Positions 43,315 through 55,528 are shown, counted from the stretch's first letter. The stretch is DNA of 64,000 bases from Brachyhypopomus gauderio (GCF_052324685.1 NC_135228.1:15971611-16035610), one strand, 5' to 3'. Notes: generated by a model not told the origin, from the letters alone. Numbers and translations are program-made.

Positions 43315-43547
43315 TACTGCTCAAAAAAATTAAGGGAACACTAAAATAACACATCCTAGATCTCAATTAATAAAAATCTTTGAAATCAGTTGAAAATCTC
43401 TCATTTCTACCTGTTGTCTGTTCCATTTGCACAAGAGCAGTTGAAATTGATTCACAATCAGTGTTGCTTCCTATCTGAACACGAAGTGTGGATGACTTGG
43501 AGTTACATTGTGTTGTTTAAGTGTTCCCTTTATTTTTTTGAGCAGTG
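43315..43547. mobile_element. Tc1/mariner-like MITE nested in hAT element
   Basis: The termini TACTGCTCAAAAAAATTAAG and the inverted TTTATTTTTTTGAGCAGTG bound a 233-bp element flanked by TA dinucleotides, the Tc1/mariner target. Elements with CACTGCTCAAAAAAAT ends are frequent in fish genomes. It has no coding capacity. Confidence 0.85.
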
Positions 43548-43781
43548 TAGTTAAAACACTTTGTTCAAAAAGTATATATTATATTATGATAATTATATTG
43601 TATTATATTATATATTGCTCAAGTAATTATGCATGAGGAAATTTTTATGGTATAACAAAATACATTCTTTCATTTTAAAAAAGGAATAAATTAAGGACTG
43701 GCTCAGTTCAATTTGAAACATTAGACATTAAAAAAAATGTTTTAAAAAAAGAAGAAATTAAATAGAGAGCCAAACAGAATA

Positions 43782-44168
43782 TTATTGAGCCCATGTTTGG
43801 ACAATGTTTCTAGCTTTGTAGTGAACACATGCTGTAACGCGACCGGAGAGTGCCCAAGTTTCCACAACATCATTGAGCTTGTCAGTTAAACTGTCAGTGG
43901 TGTGTCTATCCGACATGTTCGTCGTAATCAGCACTGCAGATTTTAGCTGCCAGTTCTCGTCAGTGTAGTGGCACGTCACAGTAATGTAACTTTCTGTTGT
44001 TAGAGCCGTCCAACAATCTGTTGTAAGGGCTACAGTAGTAGCAGTAGATAGCTTTGTTTTTAGCTCACTCATATTTTTTTGTAGCGAGCTTCGAAAACGC
44101 TCGCCTTCCCAGTGTAGCTGTGATTTTAGGTTGACCAGGTGCACTGGTGATATGCAGGACAGCTGCAT
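43782..44168 (-). pseudogene. hAT (ZBED-type) transposase fragment
   Basis: The 128-codon frame contains STATTVALTTDCWTALTTES, then YITVTCHYTDENWQLKSAVL, then a HTTDSLTDKL segment. This pattern (T.D.WT....YI.VT.HYI...W.L...VL) is typical of the RNase-H-like core of ZBED/hAT transposases. The N-terminal zinc finger and C-terminal dimerisation domain are missing, so it is a dead fragment. Confidence 0.7.
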
Positions 44169-44686
44169 GCATGGTGTTCAAATGATAATTGAGTGAGCTA
44201 GTGGAACTGTTGTACTTCAATACCGCATTACACACAGAACATTTGACTTCTTTGCCTAAATTAACAATGTTGAAATTGTAGCGACTACTACTCCTCGCAG
44301 CGAATTCCCTAACAGACAGGCACTTGGCCCTTTAAGTGACACTGAGAGAGCGGCGCCTGCGTGCGCCAGGGGAGGGGAAGAGAACAGTGCTATTGTTTGA
44401 GTTGCGTGGAAAATAAAGTTTCCCTCCTTGGGATTTTCTGGATTACGCAGTTTCTGCCTCGTTTCCCGAACACGCTTCAAAATGGTCCCACACCGCACGT
44501 CTTTTCGCCCGCTTCATTTTGTTTTCCACTCTGGTCTTTCGCGACACGTGTTCACCTCTCGTTCTTACGCTCTGTTCAAGTTAATACAGGAGCGCTCTCT
44601 AATGATTAATCGTGATTAGTACATTTTGATCGAGTAACGTCTTAATCGACAATTAATCGAAAGTCGATTAATCATTTGCATCCCTA

Positions 44687-46386
44687 ATACTAATACATAC
44701 ATAAGTATACATAGAAACTATACATACATATAGGTATAAAGGTGTGTGTGTCTGTGTGTTTGTGTGAGAGAGAGACAAAAATAGGCCAAATATTAGTTTG
44801 TATGAGCATAGGTAATGCTAGTTAGTTACTGAGATATGGGTGGGTATGGCTAGGGAAGTGTTATTGTGAATGCTATAGGAAGGCCTGCTTGCGCCTGTAT
44901 GTGTGTGTGCCTGGTTAATAGACACAGAGAGATCTAGGTAGCCAGAGCAATGTTTACTTAGGGCACAGAGATGGGAGGGGGAATGTGGGTGAGAGTGTGA
45001 GAGAGACTGAGAGTGTGAGTTTCAGCCTGCGTGCGTGTGAGAAGGAGAAGGTGACAGAGGGACTTTACACGCATTTTTATGCATTGTATATAATACTGCA
45101 CTGTAGAGCCATACGATAACCGATTTAGATGAAACTTGACAAATTTGTTCAGGATGGGATTCTGAATGAGCATGTGCATTTTGGTCAGAATTGGATAAAA
45201 TATGAAAGAGCTTCAAGAATATGAATATTATATGTATCGATGCTGTCCATTAAAAAAATATATAGCAAGTATAAGTGTCCTAAAATCCAAAATCTTTGGA
45301 TTGTTTTTTGATTTCACACTCTGTAGAGTATTATAAGACTTTGACATGATAGTATGAAAATCCTAGGAGGAGTATGAAAAGTGATGATTTCAAACTATTA
45401 TTAACTGTAAATAAACTGTGCATTTTTAATAGGACATGTAATGGGAAAGTTGTTCGCACTACTGCAAGGAATCAAGAGTCCAATTGCATGTTCCCAAGTG
45501 GAATTATGTAGGGGATATACTTGCTTTTTTTGCAATAGCCCCCCCCCCCCCCGTGGCCAATCGACACCCGGCTGGATTATGTCATAGGGGGCGTGCACTT
45601 GTCCACACCCAAGAGGTTTCGTGCAGATCGACCAATGGTAAGCCTGTCAAACGCGTGCCGATCACTGATTGGATCACTGATCAGCCATTTTGGAAGTATG
45701 GCGTGTCTGCTTTAGGACCTGGTTCCCAGAGGCCCATAGATGATGTCTGCCAAGTTTCATGTGGATCGGCCAATCTGAGTGCATGGGGCAAATTTTTGCA
45801 TGTTATAGCGCCCCCCTAGAAGGTGAGGTATGGCAGCCTCTGCGAGCTGCCCCAGACCCTCACAGGGAAGCTGTCTGTGAAGCACCATCTCATTACATGC
45901 AAGTTTTCTTAAGTTAGAGCTCCATATGCACAAAATTTACTATTCAGTTTACGCCCTCTCATTTTATTGGCTTATACTGACATGGTAGTGAAGAAATTAG
46001 CATTTTTGTTGGGTACAGACTCTTCTGAACATTTTGATACCACATATGTGCATGTATGTAAAAAATTCAGGGACTAGTTTGCGCTCAAAGATGTGCGTGA
46101 TTTTGCACATTATGCAAATTAATTCGAAATCTAAGTGGGCGGAGCTAAAGGGTTCTTGAGGCTTTTTTGTTTGGCTTGAGCCAAGGAATCCATGAGAAGT
46201 GGAATTTTTTTTCTAGGACCTACAGTGTAGGAGATATGGACCAAAACGCAAAATACTGCACTATAGCACCACCATCAGGTCAATGTGGGTCATCCAAGTC
46301 AATCAGGAAGCTATCAGGAGGATGACAGTAGCCTACTGGCAGACTTCCTGGATGCTAAAGAGTAATTTCCCAGTCCTGGCATCAGA
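44687..46386. repeat. Unclassified repeats between THAP and transposase-like ORFs
   Basis: Mostly AT-rich sequence with short GT and CA tracts and a C run at 45540-45552. A stretch near 45550-45860 has repeated phrases (aagtttcatgtggatcggcc-like, tagcgcccccct) typical of a dispersed fish repeat. Small ORFs show no domain. Confidence 0.4.
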
Positions 46387-47019
46387 GTGGATGACCTGTT
46401 GGAGCACAACCCTGTGACTACACCCTCACCTGACTACACAAAAATGGAGACCTGTGCTCTCTATCATCTGACAGGCTACATTGTGAATCAAGTAATCAAA
46501 TATTCTAAAATTTGTAATGAATGTCAAATTGCAATTAAGCACAGTAACGAGAGCCCTGAAGAAGAGCACAGTATTTTACTAAAATTGAAGGAATTCAAGT
46601 CAGGTGCACTTTGTCGGCCATCACAGGAGGCTTTTGATCTAGTTCGGAAAATCGAGCAATTGTTTCAAACTAGGACCAGTGCCTCACTTATGGCACTCCC
46701 TAATGCAAAACATTTAATGGAGATAGAGGCTAGGCTCTTAGACAGTAGGCTTCCCTCATGCCATGATGTTAAACAAAAAATAACTAACAGATACATCAGG
46801 CTGAGGTTGAGAATCACAGCAAAGCACATCCAGGCTGAGAGGAAAAAACACACACTGTCCAAAACTGGGCATTTTGGAAGTAAAAGCCCGATGAAAATGG
46901 CCAGAAAAAGCCATGTAACACCTGGAAATACACCCCCACCAAATACTTTCATTGTTACCATGAATGTGCTTGGTCTGTCTTTAACTCCTACAAATGTCCT
47001 GCCACCCAGTGGTACTTAA
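46387..47019 (+). pseudogene. THAP/P-element-like transposase C-terminal fragment (210 aa)
   Basis: The frame has an ALYHLTGYIVNQV segment followed by a Cys pair in CNECQ, then GALCRPSQEAFDLV and a basic C-terminal tail with FGSKSPMKMARK. This resembles the C-terminal region shared by THAP9 and P-type transposases, but recognition is by pattern only. No catalytic acidic residues can be assigned and the upstream exon(s) are not visible. Together with the THAP fragment at 42249 it could be one P-like transposon broken up by later insertions. It could equally be an unrelated zinc-ribbon transposase. Confidence 0.4.
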
Positions 47020-48328
47020 ACTTCAGTAGGTATGGAGGATCTGTTTTTCTCATCCCCACTCCACCAGTTACTGCAGTAATCACCAATCTGCATTGCTCCA
47101 CTGGTCTGGTCATCACACCACTGGCCTAAAAAAAATATTTTAAATGTTATGATGGTAATGACAATCCTAAGCATCATACGTAATTAAATAAAAAAAATGT
47201 GTTACTAAATTGTGTTGAGATTATATATAGACCTGTTGATTGTTGCATCCTGTATTAATAGTGGTCATCCATGTACAAGCTGCTGGTTATCACCTTTCAC
47301 TGAAACACTAGCTAATTAATTAATCAACCAAAGAGTAACTTCACTACAATCCAACCATCTTTTCTACTTCAGATAGTTACCATTAATTACAATATGATCA
47401 AATCTATATAGGTATTACTGAATTTAACAACTATCATAATGACGGAATACTCTGAGGCAAATCACCGCTAAGCGATTCCTGCTTTTAATAGCATAGGTAA
47501 TGCTAGCGAAGTGTAATTTAAGCTAAAGGTATTTAAAATGCAGAAATAAACTAACAACAAGTGACCACTTAACTATAACAGTAATACTAATCACATTTAT
47601 GGAGGATTATATAGGAAACGATGAATAATTCATTAACTTACCAGAAAAACAGCCGCGGAAATGCTTCAAATATACGCAGTTCAATGCTGGATGTTTGGAA
47701 CTATTGGTCTCCCCATGGCAGTTTACTTCCGCATTCCTGAATTACAATAGGAGTCTATGGGAGTGTCGCAACTCTCTCTTTCTACGGCTCTGGAAGTAAC
47801 CAACCAGTAACCAATCAGAAAACCCGAGATATGAAGTTAACCAATGGCCCGACAGCTGGAGGTAGTGATGGTAAAACGAAGATTCATGAACCAATGGGGC
47901 TTTCCATCTAAAAGGTTCACCAAAAGGTTCATTACCCGAAGCCTCGTTGACTCGTTCTCACTAGTGACACCTGCTGTGCAAAAGGATATATGACACTCAA
48001 TTAATTCTGAATCAGAGAAAACTGGAATGTCTGTGTATAAAATAAAATATTTTTGCCACGTCCCAATGAATATAAAAGTGTGTTTTTACATGGAAATATT
48101 ATTATTTGAGTGATGTGATGTTGAACAAGTAAAATAAATACTTAAAATAAATGTTTGTGGAACTGGGAGTACAAGAGTGCTTATGGAACTGAAAGACAGG
48201 AAACTGCAACAGATGGAACAAATATAAACAGTGTTGGGGTCGATTCCTTTTCTTAGACGCCTTAGAAGTCTACCTAGCTTACAACTAGCTTAAAGTCTAT
48301 AAAATTACGAATAATAAATAATAGCTGA
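47020..48328. other. No recognised gene
   Basis: AT-rich sequence. At 47780-47860 there are several CCAAT motifs (aaccagtaaccaatcag, ttaaccaatgg) and the phrase tttctacggctctggaagtaa, whose complement partly resembles the segment before the THAP ATG (agccgtagaaaga). This might be the right end of a P-like element, but the match is short. Confidence 0.35.
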
Positions 48329-48511
48329 TCAAATCAAATCAAAGTTTATTTGTATAGCGCTTTTCACAACACATGTCACAAAGCGCTTTACAGGATTTAA
48401 AAGGTTAACAATACTATGGGTCCAGAACCCTAATGAGCAAGCCAAAGGCGACAGTGGCGAGGAAAAACTCCCTATGATGGTGGGGATTAGGAAGAAACCT
48501 CGGGAGAACTG
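48329..48511 (-). mobile_element. L2 LINE 3'-end fragment
   Basis: On the minus strand this ends with aagcgctatacaaataaact and a TTGATTTGAT tail. It is preceded by gtttttcctcgccactgtcg and cctttggcttgctcattagg, the same blocks that occur in the 3' UTR of the L2 element at 31840-32024. It is strongly 5'-truncated. Confidence 0.8.
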
Positions 48512-49760
48512 TGGCATGGCTAATAATGGGTGTGAGAATAAGACGTGATGTACAGCTGGGATAAATTATGGGTGGGGCGGGCTCATTAAGGTTATAAAAA
48601 CTCTGGAGTCATTGGCAGCTTTTGACTTCTCTACTCTCAACCAACAAGGGGGGAGCTGGCTGGTTTGGCGTGCGGCAGTGTCGTGGAAGCTGCGTTTGGT
48701 AGGTTAAGATTGTTTGTTTATAAATCGATGTATAGTCGATAAGCATGCTGACAGTGGGATCATTATTTGTTTAGGTGTTTTATAATTGAAGTGGAAACGA
48801 GTTGCGTCAAGTGTAAGCACGGTTCACGCCTTGCTTGCTCGGTGGCCCATTCAGGGAGCTACAAGGCATATGGTTGTTTGCGGCCACTGCGCAACTAACT
48901 TCGCCGTTAAGGCTGAGGTATACATGTAACGGTGAGTTGTGTTTTTAATATTTTTATTTTAATGCAACAACTGACCAGCTCCTAGATCCAATAAGTGCAT
49001 GTTATTGCAGCTTTGGGGGGGGGGGGGGGGTGCTTTTCGTTTTTAGTACATTCGCGAATGTTTTTATTACTAACGAGATTGCTCTGCCGGTACTGTTGGA
49101 TTTAAATGCAGCCAGTTGAATGCATTTAACGTTATCTGCTTGTGGTCTGCTTCTTCCAAACAGGAGGCGTAATTGCCTGTAGGCCACTGTTTTCCTTCTG
49201 AAGTGCGTCTTTGTGTTTTCTTTTCATATCAGTACTTTTTATATTAGATTCCCGATAGTGACGTCTGCTGAGCCACTTACGTAGAGTTGATTTTAGATTC
49301 TGTTGCATATTGGACCATAAGATTGAGCCCCCTTCCGGTGGCGGGACCAGAAGTGCACTACTCCGGGGGTGTTAGTTCAGCACATTTAAATTGTCCCATT
49401 ACGAGGCCTCCCAATTGTGAGATTATTTTGAGTTCTCCGGGGTTGGAGTTTTGTATGCGGCTTTGGTTCTTTTTCTTGGGGTTATCAATTTGGTTATTTA
49501 TATTGGTTGTTTTACGAAGTTTGTTGTGCTGTTTTGCTTCTGTCCTGTGGGTATGACCACAAGGGGTTATTACTTGTGTGGGATTTGTATTTACCATCTC
49601 CATGTGCTGACTAGGGTTGACTGTTAACCGGTGTTATCCTTCTGAGTACCGCATTCGCTGAGATGGGCGGTGAAGATGTTTTTATCTATTGCTTGGATTA
49701 AATAAACTATACATATTTTCGCTAAACTGCCTTATAACTCATTTATTTGAGAAGCCTTGC
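48512..49760 (+). other. Unclassified, possibly LTR-like or transcribed repeat
   Basis: It contains a TATA-like gttataaaaac at about 48591 and an AATAAA at about 49700, about 1.1 kb apart, with no convincing ORF between. A G run lies at 49016-49030. This spacing would suit a long terminal repeat, but no TG..CA borders, primer site or second LTR were found, so the assignment is open. Confidence 0.25.
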
Positions 49761-50071
49761 AGGGATCCCCTACCCTTTATAAAAGTGGGGTGGCGTAGTG
49801 TAGGCCACAGAACCAAGACTCAAAAGGGAACCCATCCTCCATTGGGCGGCCCGTTAACACACAAAATACAGACAAATACACAAGTCACACACAAATCACA
49901 CAGACTAAGTAAAGGTAAAAATGAAAGTTCTGGGTTTTGATATTGTCACTGTAAATGTCTGTTGATGAACGCCAGGCTTTCATTCCATGTCGGAGCAGCG
50001 ATGCTGGTATTGTAGGCTCCGACTGCAATGTTACCTCTGAGAGATACGAGATGTAGTAACTATGTAACAGA

Positions 50072-52941
50072 TTAATCAAAGGCCAAACTAAACAGATGAG
50101 TCTTTAATCGAGTTTTAAACATTGAGACTGTGTCTGAGTCCCGAATAGAGGCAGGAAGATTATTCCACAATTGTGGAGCTTTAAAAGAAAAGGCTCTTCC
50201 ACCTGCTGTGATCTTTTTGATCCTAGGAACAGTTAATAACCCTGCGTCCTGCGAGCGAAGTAAACGCGCTGGGTTATATTGTTCAATAAGTTCACTAAGA
50301 GAGTCTGGAGCTAAGCCATGCAGCGTTTTATATGTTAATAAAAGTATTTTATAGTCAATACGGAATCTAATTGGCAGCCAGTGTAATGACGATAGTACGG
50401 GACTAATGTGATCAAACTTTTTAGTTTTTGTTAAAACTCGTGCTGCTGCATTCTGAACCAGCTGGAGTTTATTTATCGATTTACCAGAGCATCCAGCTAG
50501 GAGACTGTTGCAATAATCTAAACGAGAGGATATGAATGCATGGATTAGTTTTTCTGCATCACTAATATTTAATATGTTTCTAATTTTGGCAATGTTGTGC
50601 AAGTGAAAGAACGCTACCCTAGTTATATTATTAATATGTGTTTCGAACGAGAGATCTGGGTCTATTGTGACGCCCAAGTTCTTTACCTCTGCGCTGGGGG
50701 TTATAGTAAAAGAATGTAGATTCAATGCTACATTATGTATCTTGTCTCTCGCAGCCCTAGACCCAACTATTATTAATTCTGTTTTATCGGGATTTAGTGC
50801 TAGAAAGTTACATGCCATCCAATGTTTTATCTCTTCTACACATTTCTCAATCTTACTGTTTGCGCCTAAATCATCGGGTTTTGCCGATAAATATAGCTGA
50901 GTGTCGTCTGCGTAGGAATGGAAACTGATGTCATGCTTATGCATAATCTCGCCTAAGGGTAACATGTACAGTGTGAATAGAAGTGGTCCTAGGACTGTCC
51001 CTTGTGGGACACCATATTTAACCTGCACAGATTTAGAGGTTTTATTATTAACACTTACACATTGGAAGCGGTCAGTTAAATATGATCTAAACCAGGAGAG
51101 TGCGACTCCTTTAATACCTACCGTGTTTTCTAGTCTATCCAGCAAAATGTTGTGGTCTACAGTATCAAAAGCTGCACTAAGATCTAACAGTATAAGGAAC
51201 GAGACAAGCCCATTATCGGCCGATATTAGTAGATCATTCACTACCCTGAGTAAAGCTGTTTCAGTGCTGTGGTTTGGTCTAAATCCTGATTGGAACTTTT
51301 CATGGATACTATTTGATTGGAGATAGTGGTTTAACTGATTGGAAACTGCTTTTTCTAAAATTTTAGAGATAAATGGGAGATTAGAAATGGGTCTATAGTT
51401 AGCTAGAATCTGCGGATCGAGATTCTGTTTTTTAATCAAGGGTCTAATTACGGTGCATTTTTTACGGTGCAGTTTGGGCATGTAACCTAGGTTAAGGGAG
51501 GAGTTAATCATATTAAGTAAGGGCCCTGCAATGGCTGGGAGTAGGTCTTTAAATAGACGGGTTGGAACTGGGTCAAATATACATGATGTAGGCTTAGACG
51601 AATTAATCAGTGTTGTGAGCACTTTTTGCGATATAGGATCGAAGATATTTAGCTCAGTAATATTTTTGGATGCATAGTTACTAATAACTAAACTACTGGG
51701 GTTGGATTGGAGGTTAGGCTGCGATGTATTATGACTCTGTAGTCGGATATTATCTATTTTATTATTGAAAAAGTTTAAAAATTCATCGCTAGTGTGTGTA
51801 AGTGCTGTTAGAACTAGTTCGTTGATATTTCTTGTTAGTTTAGATACCGTCGCGAAGAGAAATCTAGGGTAATTCTTGTTGTTTTCTGTTAGTGTCGAAT
51901 AGTATGCGGCTCTAGCTTTTATTAGGGCATGTTTATATTTGACTATGGCGTCTTTCCATGTGATTCTAAACACTTCTAGTGAGGTGGATTTCCATTTTCG
52001 CTCCGCTGCTCGAGCTGCCTGTTTTAGAAGACGAGTGTGTTCGTCATACCATGGTGCAAGCTTTTTCTCCCTAATTAATTTTGTTTTAATTGGAGCTACA
52101 CTGTCTAAGGTATTGTTGAGTGTGGAATAAAACTGTTGTGTTGCCTGTTCCAATTCATTGGGCTGCAGTGGCATAGTGTTCGGTAGCTCCGGCAGTAAGT
52201 TTATAAATGTTGCTGCAGTGTCGGATGTGATAGTGCGCGTGGTTTTTGTATGGCGCATCTGATGTACATTGTATAAAGTCATTTCATATATTAGTAAGGA
52301 ATGATCTGAAATAGCGTCATTTTGGGGGATGACTGCCAAATGTTCTATGTTTAAGTAAGTATTAAGTCTAAGGTGTGTTTACAGCGGTGGGTAGGCCCTG
52401 TCACATTTTGGGCTATACCTACTGAATCTAGTATGGAGTCGAATGCAATTTTCAGTGGGTCTGATTCATTTTCATAATGAATGTTGAAATCACCCACAAT
52501 TACAAATCTCTCGATGGTTAAGACTAGTTCCGAAAGAAACTCAGCAAATTCCTGAAGAAATTCTGAGTAGGGACCCGGCGGTCGATAGATGGTCACTAAT
52601 TTAAGCTTTGTTTTATTGCCTATATGGTTATTGCCTATTTCACCTATCAAAGCCTCGAATGAGTTAATAGAGGTGGTTGGTTTTACAGTAAAACCTATAT
52701 CTGTGTCATATATTGTGGCTACTCCACCTCCACACCCTGTGATACGGGGCTGATGAACATAACTGTATCCAGGAGGAGCTGCTTCATTAAAACTTACATA
52801 TTCGTCTACTCTAGCCCATGTTTCTGTTAAACAGAGTGCATTTAGTCTGTTATCTGAGATTATTTCGTTTACTATCACAGCTTTTGATGCAAGCGATCTA
52901 ATGTTTAAAAGTCCTAGCCTTAGCTTAATATTGCTGCTCAC
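50072..52941 (-). pseudogene. L2 LINE ORF2 (endonuclease plus reverse transcriptase), frameshifted
   Basis: The EEP endonuclease begins at 52941 with LRLGLLNIRSLASKAVIVNE and includes LCLTETWA, GCGGGVATI and GDFNIHYE. The frame is lost between 52351 and 52339, just before the SDHSLL block. It then runs open for 755 codons with motif [16 protein letters not shown], motif [18 protein letters not shown], catalytic SYADDTQLY and the usual C-terminal LINE blocks. One frameshift near 52345 is the only clear lesion. Confidence 0.85.
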
Positions 52942-53021
52942 TTCATGTTGATTATTTAATTTAATTTTAATTAGATTTTTAAAACATATCGCCCTGTTAT
53001 TCTTATACCTGCCACGGCTAA

Positions 53022-54220
53022 AGCCCGGTTCACACTACACGATTTTAGGCTGCTCTTTCAGTCGCCGACTGATCGCCGACAAAAACTGTTGTCGGAGGCT
53101 AATCGGCGATCACTCGTCGCTCGCTCAGTCGTGTAGTGTGAACTGCTGAAAGACGCTGAAAGACGCTCGCCGAGCCGTCGCCGACTGGTCGCAGACGACA
53201 GGCAGATATCTAGCATGTTTATTATCTAGCAGTCGGCGACTGAAAGTCGGCAGCAGCGTCTAGCTACAGCCAATGGGAACGCGGAGAGAGAACCGCGGCA
53301 CCGCTGAAGATATCTCTGAAGAATGTAAAAAACTTTGAAGAATGATTTCAAAACAGTAACCACACAAAATCCTCACATTTCTTACAACTTTACTACAACA
53401 CTGTGTTTAAGTTATTGTGACAGCACTTGAGAAATAGTGCGATTGTAATGTATTGACCAGATAGAGAGGGATCCAACTGCGGAAGTACACCGCTTTTATT
53501 CATATGAGTTACGTTTACAAGAAACGGCACGAGTATCACTAGCGCTAGGTGCAGTAATAACAGCAGCGTTTTCGTGGGATGGTCAGGACGGTCCAGGGTC
53601 ATAACGGGGGGGGCAGAATCCGGGAGGTACAGGAGGGCTAGGCAGGAGGCGAGGTCTGGAGAGAAAGCAAGGGTCAAAGCACAGGAGATCGAACAGGCAA
53701 TGGAAACGCTTGGTATGCTGCATGGGAACGGCAATACTTCGCGACGAGGAAGTGGTGGGAAGGTGTATATATGTGACTGAAAAGGGGGCGTGGTAATTAG
53801 TAGCAGGTGTAGCTGGGAGGGACATATCAGACGGCATTCCTTACAGCGATTGATTATATCTATGTTCACTGCAATGGAGAGATGAAATAATTCTGGCAAC
53901 TTGGGACTATGTAGTGTTTAAATGGTAAAAAATAATAATAATAATAACGAAAATGTGGAGTACATGTAAATTGTTTTTTTCTTCTACGTGGTGTTGCTGG
54001 TCCTGGGAGAGTTTCGTTTTCGTGTTCTCGTGTTTTTGGACGGCAGCCAGATGAGTCGGCGATTCCCCAGTTGTGTAATTCGTGAGCCCGCGTCGCCGAT
54101 CAGTCATGTAGTGTGAAAGCCACAACAACTGAAAGACTCGCGATTACAGTACAACCAGTCGTGTAGTGCGGACGGCACAAAAACCTGACGACTGAAAAGT
54201 CGTGTAGTGTGAACCAGGCT
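53022..54220. mobile_element. PIF/Harbinger-like element B with TAA duplication, inserted in L2
   Basis: It starts AGCCCGGTTCACACTACACG and ends with the inverted GTGTAGTGTGAACCAGGCT, flanked by TAA at 53019-53021 and 54221-54223. Subterminal parts are rich in tcgccgact and gtcgtgtagtgtgaa repeats. An interior stretch (about 53440-53850) has a different composition and may be a further insertion. It has no transposase. It shares the AGCCTGGTT terminus and TAA target with element A but not the interior. Confidence 0.8.
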
Positions 54221-54299
54221 TAACAGACACAGTCTCAATGGTTTGGTAGTTAGGGAAGTAAGTTCTACTTAGCTGATTTGTGTGGTTTGTTGTGGCTGG

Positions 54300-55202
54300 T
54301 CAGGCCTGGCGTAGCACGTCCTCGATGTTCCTGGAGAGGACTGCCGAGCCTAGGCGACTGGGGTGAAGTCCATCTCGGCGGTAGAGTGATGGACGCTCTC
54401 GGAAACTCTCCCAGTGGTCGATGTAGTCCACGCCGGCGCTGCTACAGGTGTCCCGGAGCCAGCTGTGGAGACAGAAAAGACGGCTAAATAACTCGCACCC
54501 TCGCCGGAACGTTGGAAGCGGACCGGAGACAACAAGCCTGGCCGACGTCTTCTTCCGCACGGTGTCCAGAAGCGATCGGTAGTGCTCCTTCAGGATCTCG
54601 CTGCGCCGGGCGAAGGTGTCGACAGCCCCCACGTGAAGGACGACGGTGCCGAAGTCGTCTCGCTGCTTCAGCGCCGAGGGAAGCCGCCTGGCCACGTCCA
54701 GGACACGAGCGCCTGGAAAACATGACACAGTGGGGGTTCTTTTAGCGCCTGGCAGGCTAATCTTTACGTGTCGTGTTATCGAGTCGCCGATAACAAGGAT
54801 ACCGCCCTTATTCTTCTTCGGTGCCGGCGCTGGTGAGGGTGGTGTCGGACGCAGGGGTGAGGGCGAGGCGGAGGACCTGGAGCTGAGCACCTCGAACGGA
54901 TTTGCAGAGGAGAAGTCCGGCTGAGGTAGGGGTGACGACGCCGGCTGCCTTCCGCGTCCTCGCTGGCGCTCCCAGCCTGGTGCCCGGGTCAAGATGGCGG
55001 TTGCGCTGAGCCGCCGTGACGAGGGAGTGGAGACGGCCGAGTAGGCAGCGTCGCGGGCGGCCTCGAGCCTGGTCTTCTCCTGGGTGAGCTCCGCTTGCTT
55101 CTCCAGAAGACGCTGGATCTGCCGACCCAACTTGTCCAGCTCCGAGCCGAGCTTGACGAGAGCCCGTTCCTCCGCGGTAGCCATGAAAAACAGGGAAGAC
55201 AA
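54300..55202 (-). CDS. L2 LINE ORF1 with coiled coil and SGNH esterase domain (about 300 aa)
   Basis: The N-terminal part is a charged heptad-like coiled coil (ELDKLGRQIQRLLEKQAEL), then a Ser/Pro-rich linker. The esterase domain starts with GILVIGDSITRHV (nucleophile Ser) and ends with DGLHPSRLG (catalytic Asp and His). The block expected to read GxND reads VGAVDTF, so the oxyanion Asn is replaced and catalysis may be impaired. It differs from the other ORF1 in lacking an obvious Cys-rich N-terminus. The start may be the second Met (MATAEER), since the first six residues look unlike coding sequence. Confidence 0.8.
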   Translation of the reverse strand: MSSLFFMATAEERALVKLGSELDKLGRQIQRLLEKQAELTQEKTRLEAARDAAYSAVSTPSSRRLSATAILTRAPGWERQRGRGRQPASSPLPQPDFSSANPFEVLSSRSSASPSPLRPTPPSPAPAPKKNKGGILVIGDSITRHVKISLPGAKRTPTVSCFPGARVLDVARRLPSALKQRDDFGTVVLHVGAVDTFARRSEILKEHYRSLLDTVRKKTSARLVVSGPLPTFRRGCELFSRLFCLHSWLRDTCSSAGVDYIDHWESFRERPSLYRRDGLHPSRLGSAVLSRNIEDVLRQA

Positions 55203-55528
55203 AACAGAGGGAGAAAGAAAGAGACGGGGAGAAAACAGAAACGAGATAAAATAATCAGATGTCGGTAAGTGTATTATACTGATTTAGAATTGTAGTGTTT
55301 AATGTAAGTGTATTAGGCTATAGCTAAGCTATGCTAATGTGATACGTGAATCCGCGTTTGCGTGCGAGCGTGCTGCCGTGCGCCGGTGAAACAGGAGTGT
55401 CGTCACAGGATCTAATCTGATCTAATCTATTTTATAACAGAACTTTAACCACTAACTCTAACTAGTTAACCAATGCACACCACTCACAACACCAACTCAA
55501 AACCCACAAAGGGCCGCAAGTCTCATAC

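Larger units (their letters stand above)
43177..44686. mobile_element. hAT transposon remnant with perfect 8-bp TSD
   Basis: The termini TAGGGATGCAAAT and ATTTGCATCCCTA are perfect inverted repeats. They are followed inward by AT-rich aatcgattaatcg-type palindromes and flanked by identical ATACTAAT at 43169-43176 and 44687-44694. On the minus strand at 44168-43782 a 128-codon frame resembles the ZBED-type hAT transposase core. A Tc1-like MITE is nested at 43315-43547. Confidence 0.85.
49960..55450 (-). mobile_element. L2-clade LINE on minus strand, broken, split by element B
   Basis: In transcript order it has ORF1 (55202-54300), then an inserted 1.2-kb DNA element (54220-53022), then ORF2 (52941-50072) with a frameshift. 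ORF2 resembles that of the + strand L2 at 28339-31305, with blocks such as [16 protein letters not shown] and LHWLPIRFRIDYKILL. No TTGAT tail is seen below 50060, so the 3' end is truncated or different. Borders are approximate. Confidence 0.75.

Noticed and set aside
53393..53899. 168-aa minus-strand ORF inside element B
   Set aside because: Pro/Ser/Leu-rich reading of a non-coding insertion within a MITE; no transposase motif such as the DDE residues could be found.
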